NCBI RefSeq assembly: GCF_028476545.1 | Contig: NW_026731643.1 | Coordinates: forward strand, 416,001 to 480,000 | DNA from: Physella acuta | Taxonomy: Eukaryota; Mollusca; Gastropoda; Physidae | Reading direction: 5' to 3' | Length of the DNA stretch: 64,000 bases | Shown here: one piece after another, positions 58,427 to 64,000 of the stretch | How positions within the stretch are numbered: the first letter of the stretch is position 1 | How the letters are laid out: each line of letters starts with the position of its first letter | Notes under the pieces: generated by a model | The model's database searches: none | Told to the model about the DNA's origin: nothing | The model's input: only the letters and a program-made list of their open reading frames with translations | Program-made: the position numbers and the translations under genes

Positions 58427-59428
58427 TCATTGACACAAAAATATTGTTCTATAGGTTTTTGCAAATTTCGGACTCAATCTGACATAAATGATAAAATTAA
58501 CTGAGGCGTTGAGTCCATAAATTAAATTTACAAAAGTTTCTACAATTCTTAGGGCATCATAAGTAAAGAGCCGACCATAGCCAGCTTCAAGGGTGAAGGC
58601 ATATGCATTCGTTGGAATCAACACTAGACAAATTGCAGATAAACAAATTGTCAGTGATATTTTAGCTGTTCGAACCTCCTTAGTTCGCTTGGAGTGTGAC
58701 TCAAATGTTGACATTCTCTTCACATTTTTGCTTGACGCTTTAAGTTTTATAACGATAGAAAACGTACATATCATTATTAGCGCTGTTGGAAACAAAATGA
58801 CCAATATTCCGAGTCCAGTGTTGTATAATGTAAACAAGTCATAATTGTATCGTATAAATTCACCGTAGTCGAGAACCGGAAACGTACTATTGATTTTATC
58901 GTAGAATATCCAAATAACAATATAAAAAAATGCCCGAGGAATATAAAACAATGCTGAAATTATATAAAAACTAACCACAATACACTTGATTCTAAATGTT
59001 GTAAGTAGTTTAGATGCAGCGAAAGGAAACACCACAGCTATCATTCTCTCTACGGCAATGACTGTAGCCATCTGTACACTGGTGCATATGGCATACTGGT
59101 TCCATCCTAGAACATACGCGGTGAAATGCGAGAAGATGTAGTAAAACACGGCGTCGTCAATCAAGCGAGCCAAGCTCTCCAGTGGAAAATGTAGCTGTGT
59201 AAGGGAGAAGAACAGATCCGACACAGCCAAAGCGGTTAAAATAATAGTGGCTGTTTCCCTTAGTCCATTGTAAACAAGGATTAAAATAGTGAGGCTGTTC
59301 CCCACAATTCCAATGAAACATAAAGCTGGAAGAATGATGCCGCTGAATATAAGATTGATATAAAACAAGTCTGTTTTAGAAATATCAAACATTGCGTCTG
59401 CTACAATACTATTGTTTTTGTATTTCAT
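58427..59428 (-). CDS. GPCR-E: intact class A chemosensory-like receptor, 333 aa
   Basis: Single-exon seven-transmembrane receptor starting MKYKNNSIVADAMFDIS, with two possible N-glycosylation sites near the ends of extracellular parts (NNS, NST). TM1 GNSLTIL, TM2 LAVSDL, TM3 ending ERMIAVVFPF, TM5 FPTALIM, third loop SHSKRTKEVRTAK, TM6 CLVLIPTNAYAF, TM7 NASVNFIIY, short tail ending KTYRTIFLCQ. It lacks the class A TM3 Cys and has no loop-2 Cys. It ends about 2.2 kb before the FREP-E start on the same strand and has its own upstream flank, so it is a separate gene, not an exon of FREP-E. Ligand unknown; general resemblance to mollusc chemosensory and FMRFamide-type receptors. Confidence 0.92.
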   Translation of the reverse strand: MKYKNNSIVADAMFDISKTDLFYINLIFSGIILPALCFIGIVGNSLTILILVYNGLRETATIILTALAVSDLFFSLTQLHFPLESLARLIDDAVFYYIFSHFTAYVLGWNQYAICTSVQMATVIAVERMIAVVFPFAASKLLTTFRIKCIVVSFYIISALFYIPRAFFYIVIWIFYDKINSTFPVLDYGEFIRYNYDLFTLYNTGLGILVILFPTALIMICTFSIVIKLKASSKNVKRMSTFESHSKRTKEVRTAKISLTICLSAICLVLIPTNAYAFTLEAGYGRLFTYDALRIVETFVNLIYGLNASVNFIIYVRLSPKFAKTYRTIFLCQ

Positions 59429-60365
59429 CTCTTGTTTATCTCTTGCTATGTAAATTAGATTAACTATTCAAGTAATTAGACGTGAAAACAAAAACTAATA
59501 CATCTTCGTGATTGTTACACAATGCCACAAGACAATTATTTTTAAAGAAAAAATTCCTCGATACTCGACAAACACACACTAAAGAATTTTACTATGAATA
59601 ACATATCAAGCTAATGGAGCGCTCTTGTTACTATTGCTCTCATTTCTATTTTAAATTTAAGAGTTTATAATGAACCTATTCATGTTTACTGCTTGTAACT
59701 TGTCTGAATATATTACCTAAAGAGCGTAACGTTAAAAGATGTATTATATTCCAAATAAGTCTTCGGTTTAGAAAATTAAAAAGGATGCAAACATCGATCC
59801 CGTAAACAGGGTTATCAGCTTCTTGTCTACTAATTTATAAAACCTAGATATAATTAGATAGCTGTAACTGATTGTGTATAATGGTTGCAAACGTAAAATT
59901 AAAAGGTTTGTAGCATAAAAATTATGTTTTTTAGTTGTGTAACAACGTCTCTTTTTATTTAACATAAATAATTGTTTGTTTGTAATCTATTTTGTAGGGC
60001 TGCTATATTGACTATGCAAAATTAGTCTTCTATCTTCGTCGGTTTTAATAATTTTATGTTATTATATGCATTATCATATATTTATATGACGTCGAACAAA
60101 GTAGATGTGATTATAAACTCAAAAAACAAATGTGTAAAATTTACATTGTCAATAAAATTATCCTAAAATATATATTACTATTACACAATACTGTTATGAT
60201 GTTTTTTTTAAAATATAGAGCAATATACTGATGAGTAATTTTCTTAATTGATGTGCTACAGTCACTCTCGATGTGCTTTTGAGTGGGACGGCGAAGAATT
60301 GAAATATCTCGCGCGGTTCATTTTGCGGAAATGTGTACTATACTAAATGTTACGGCTGGTATAAT

Positions 60366-60372
60366 ATATGTG

Positions 60373-60439
<67 letters not shown>

Positions 60440-60440
60440 A
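60366..60440. repeat. (AT)n microsatellite
   Basis: About 70 bp of AT with small interruptions. Confidence 0.95.
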
Positions 60441-60555
60441 CTCAATGATTTTTTTATAAAACACAGTATAATAAATAACTGTTCATGTTTTGTCAAAAAA
60501 GTCACTTTTCAAAATGAATTCAGATAAAAAAGAGAAGCTGGTTCTTTGAGTTTTT

Positions 60556-60694
60556 GAACACAGATATTTTGTGTCACAGATCTGTTCATACAAGAAGCTG
60601 ACCCATAAAACTCTGAGCGCATCTTTATCGTTGTCTGTTGTGGAGAACTTCATACTATTGTGGGGACTTAGTTGGTCTTTAGTGTTATCATAAA
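60556..60694 (-). pseudogene. Chimeric FREP fragment
   Basis: Bases 60556-60602 match the conserved FREP upstream block (GTGTCACAGATCTGTTCATA). Bases 60603-60694 match part of the last fibrinogen exon (compare 61791-61900 in FREP-F), with an internal loss of about 16 bp. The two parts are not adjacent in any complete FREP gene, so this is a rearranged remnant. Confidence 0.7.
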
Positions 60695-60746
60695 GGTTTT
60701 ACATTTTTTGTGACGTTTTGCTTACCAAGCGCTCTTTAGATGATTT

Positions 60747-60980
60747 TTATAAACACAAGGCAGATTTTCTTTTAAATGTATCGTCATTTTCCATATTTTG
60801 CGGAGCTGTTAGACTGGCAATCGGAGTTTTAGTATTATATGTACACATGACTTTATTTGCACGATTAGATAATACTATTGTTGTTTGGGTTATTTTTCGT
60901 TGGTAATCAAGTTGACTCAATAAATTTTGTACTGTCTGTAAATTGTAAAAATGTAGATTTATATTTGTGTTGCTAAACAT
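60747..60980 (-). other. Unrecognised open frame beside the FREP fragment
   Basis: A 77-codon open frame starting MFSNTNINLH, with a Gln/Leu/Asn-rich stretch (VQNLLSQLDYQRKITQ) that could form a coiled coil, directly upstream of the chimeric FREP fragment. It may be a decayed FREP linker exon or chance; no splice sites that fit were found. Confidence 0.2.
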
Positions 60981-61666
60981 TTTACATTAACTGTAGATAT
61001 TTTTAATGAGTTGAGCTATTTCCACCTGTGTTTATTTTAACTTTCTATCTGACGTACTCAAATTTAAAAAAAAAGTATTAATAGATATGTTTGTTATAAG
61101 CAAATAACTATTACCTTTCATTTGATTTTCGTCAAATAAAGTACATTTTTCAGTGAAATTAACAATTTACCTTATATATACTTTTTTCAAATTAAATCAC
61201 ACGCCACAAAAATACCAAACACATAAGCTTCTCAATGTATTTTTAATACTTTATTTATAATAAAAGGTTTACATAAATAAGAAAAATATATATATCATTT
61301 TAAAGAAACTAAGAATTATTAAATGTAGCCTATAGATCAATAGTTTTAAATAATAAAGTAAAAATGTGATAAAATGTCAAGAAAGCATACTTCGCATGCT
61401 TTTTAACGTTTTTTGTGTGGCTAAACTTCAATCAACCGTTATACTTATACACGTAAAATAAACAATCAATAGTTTAAATGTTGAATTATCTACATGCAAA
61501 GTGAATAAAATGTCACTTATTAATTTTTTACAGACAAATCACGTTAATCCTTTTGTACTTTAACAAAATCCCACGAGTCATACCTATTTCGAATGCTGTT
61601 ATATAGCAAGAATTTTAGAAGCTATTGTGGAGAATGTATTTATTTTTCTCTGAATAACTCTTGATA

Positions 61667-63957
61667 TTATAATGTGCGTAGTTTCATTTCAACTGATTTG
61701 ACATAGCCGCCCCAAAAAAATCCCTGTATTGTCGTTTACATTCCAAACTCCGTTAAGATTTGTTTGATAACAATTGGTATACCACCATCCACCCATAAAA
61801 ATCTGAGCGCAGTTACGACCGTCGGCATCGTTATCGTTGTCTATTGTGGAGAACTTCATACTGTTGTGGGGACTTAGTTGATCTTTTGTGTTACCTTGAT
61901 ATTTGGAAAACGTCATAAAATACTTTGAGGATTCGTCGTCAACTTTGAAATTGTTGTACACTGCATAATAATTTTTACTTTCTATAGTCAGATCAATTCT
62001 TAATTCAGTGTAACCCTGAAACATATGTATGGAAATTGTAGTTATATGTCAGTTTGTTTTAAATGTATAACTATGTTTAGTTGTTTGGACCCGATGCAAA
62101 ATGTCATGTATATCTGTACTTAAAACTAATTTATATTATTCTATTTCTCACCATCATACTCTACGTACTATAAAACAATTATACACAATGTATAACAGGT
62201 GTTAAGTGCACTAAAATAATTTAAAGTATACATAACTCATATCAATAATATATACTAGTGAAAAAAAAATTCATCACTTAAATTATCTTTTCAAAACAAA
62301 TTTGCGAACAACGTTAGATTTACTATTATTTCTAAACATAATTCTTTGTTTGTTTCTCATTTTTAGCGCATTTGTAATTTTAATAATAGATATTTGTATT
62401 ATTATATGCTAGTGTGCATTGGTCATAATCACGACCTGACAATCTTTAAAATTCCGAAATTTTAAAGCTACTGTCAACTTTATAAAAACCAAAGGAAAAA
62501 GACAGATGAAACTCTATACTCTTGAGACACACTGATATAAAATAAATATTACTAGATTAAAAATATAATATTGCGTTGTCATTGAAAATAAATTGATTTA
62601 GAAAGATAAACAAAACAAAACCAACACAGCCTTACACCGACTTAGTAAAAATCCGGTGTGTGTGTGTGATGTAAATAAAAAGCTTGTAAAATTACAAACT
62701 ATATTACTTTAACAATTTTACTAGTATTAACGTAAAGGGAATTAACTCACCACATGTGTAAGCCAGGAAATCCAGTCATTTCCAAGCCAAAAATCTCCTG
62801 CCGTTGATCCAAACCCATGTTTGTAGTCGTCCCATCCTCTGGTGAAGTTTACATCGCCCATAACACGACGCTTAAAATAATTTAAAACAAAATGTTTTTA
62901 ATAACAAATGTTTACAAAAAATAAATAAAACAAAGTGATTTCCTCTAAACATTTTCAAATATTTTTCTATGACACTACGCGGGATAGTCACTCGGGATAT
63001 AGAGAATAGTTTTAATCCATTATTATTATTAACTTAACCTTTTTGAAATAGAATAGAATCTCATAGAAAAAAAGAATTGCGCACCAAGTGAACGCAAAAC
63101 AATCTGTTCATAATAGTGCGGAATATTATTAGTACTTTATAAATTCATATGCGTTTTTTGAGAAATCGGAAATGGCGTAAATTACTACTTCCGGTTAATA
63201 GGTAATTACTCAAAATTTGTCAGAAGGCAGAGAATTAGATATTATACTTACATGTGAAATTTCAGTTATCTATCTGAAAAAAGTACTCAAATTATAGGTT
63301 TAAAAAAAAATTGAAAGTAGAAAAGTTTTACTTCCGTTTATCGGAAATCGTTGAAAAGTTATACAGATCTACAAATTTGATCCAATACTTATATATGAAA
63401 TTTCATCAACCTAGCTTTAACGGTACTAAAGTTATCGTGTTTACAGATACACACACACAAAACACACACATACATACTCACAAACACAGACATACAGAAA
63501 AGATTGCAACAATATGTTTTCCGACTCAGGGAGGTGTAAAACGTCGAGATTTGCAAAAATCAAGATTTTTTTTGCACGATTACAATACTTTCTCTATACT
63601 TTGTGTACGAGAAAGTAAAAATGGAATTCGATTATTCGTAATACATGTCGCAAAATGGTCAAGTAGTGATTCTTGTGAATACTTTAACTGCATTTTAGCT
63701 TCGTGTTATTTCACCTTTACGCCTGTAAATAATCTTTTTATTTGGTAAAAGTGGATGACATATTATTCGTTTCTAAAAAAAAAAAAATATTATGATAATT
63801 TTTTTTTGCATTATGTTAAATATCTACATTTTCAAAGTAATACCTGTATTAAAATCCAGGCGCCGCCGTCCGTTTTCGTGTCACATAATGTTAACTTTGA
63901 TTGGTTGAGCTGAACAAGCTGTCTACTTGTTAAGTTGAAGTTATGTGTTCTTTTACA
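61667..63957 (-). pseudogene. FREP-F: three fibrinogen exons, 5' part off the right edge, one frameshift
   Basis: Exons 63957-63844, 62870-62751 and 62015-61667 encode the fibrinogen domain; signal peptide and Ig exons lie beyond base 64000. Exon 3 is second type (CKRTHNFNLTSRQ) and ends GGAWILIQ instead of GGWILIQ-type GGGW. Exon 4 has [11 protein letters not shown] and a normal GTG|GTGAGT donor. The last exon has DNDNDADGRNC and GGWWYTNCYQTNLNG but is the most divergent of the set. A run of seven T on the coding strand (61714-61720) has one base too many compared with paralogues, moving the frame to an early stop at 61689. Without it the end would read FVEMKLR-like as in the others. One homopolymer change is a common sequencing error, so this gene may really be intact. 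Confidence 0.8.
63090..63640 (-). repeat. Composite repeat in FREP-F intron 3
   Basis: Inverted copy of the 8690-9110 type repeat, with an AC-rich run near 63450-63500. The apparent 145-codon frame across it (63311-63748) translates repeat DNA. Because it is inverted it is probably an insertion separate from those in FREP-D and -E. Confidence 0.55.
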
Positions 63958-64000
63958 CTACAATTAGAGGAATAGTACAGGTTATTTTACTAAAGTATAA

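Overview
The window is AT-rich animal nuclear DNA, full of (AT)n microsatellites, with genes split by GT-AG introns. It most likely comes from a gastropod mollusc, probably a freshwater pulmonate snail. The main reason is a family of fibrinogen-related proteins (FREPs: signal peptide, Ig-like domain, coiled-coil linker, C-terminal fibrinogen domain), which are snail immune lectins. The species cannot be fixed from the sequence alone.

All host genes lie on the minus strand in a tandem array of cassettes. Each cassette holds one five-exon FREP gene and, about 2 kb upstream of it, one single-exon class A GPCR gene. I call the cassettes A to F from left to right. A: FREP 228-2152 (last exon off the left edge) and GPCR 4300-5334. 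B: FREP 10076-13122 and GPCR 15586-16553. C: FREP 23301-26173, with no GPCR. D: FREP 39444-43767 and GPCR 46048-47070. E: FREP 49586-56201 and GPCR 58427-59428. F: FREP 61667-63957, running off the right edge. By reading frame, FREP-C, FREP-E, GPCR-D and GPCR-E are intact. FREP-A, -B, -D and -F and GPCR-A and -B carry nonsense or frameshift changes. GPCR-C is missing and its slot is filled with repeats. Only cassette E has both partners intact.

The FREP promoters are conserved in all five cassettes that show one: a TATA element about 60 bp before the ATG and a CACGTG E-box about 20 bp further upstream. The FREP genes are mosaic. Their Ig exons are almost the same throughout. The linker and first fibrinogen exon fall into two types (A/B/C against D/E/F). 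The last fibrinogen exon of E resembles that of B rather than that of D.

The rest is mobile DNA. There are Helitron-type elements at 5593-6407, 13630-14193 and 21994-23194, inserted precisely between A and T compared with paralogous empty sites. An 8.5 kb nested Helitron at 27109-35614 has an internal 2.74 kb block present three times. A hAT-like element lies at 18471-21200 with an 8-bp target duplication and contains a large hairpin element. A 5'-truncated LINE lies at 36968-37728 with a 13-bp target duplication. Two foldback elements, at 47592-47926 and 50491-51822, have ends made of inverted arrays of short repeats. tRNA-derived SINEs, hairpin MITEs and a recurrent composite repeat fill much of the remainder.

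Working reading: an ancestral FREP plus GPCR pair was duplicated at least five times, then diverged by recombination, transposon insertion and gene loss. Whether receptor and lectin act together is inference from linkage only.
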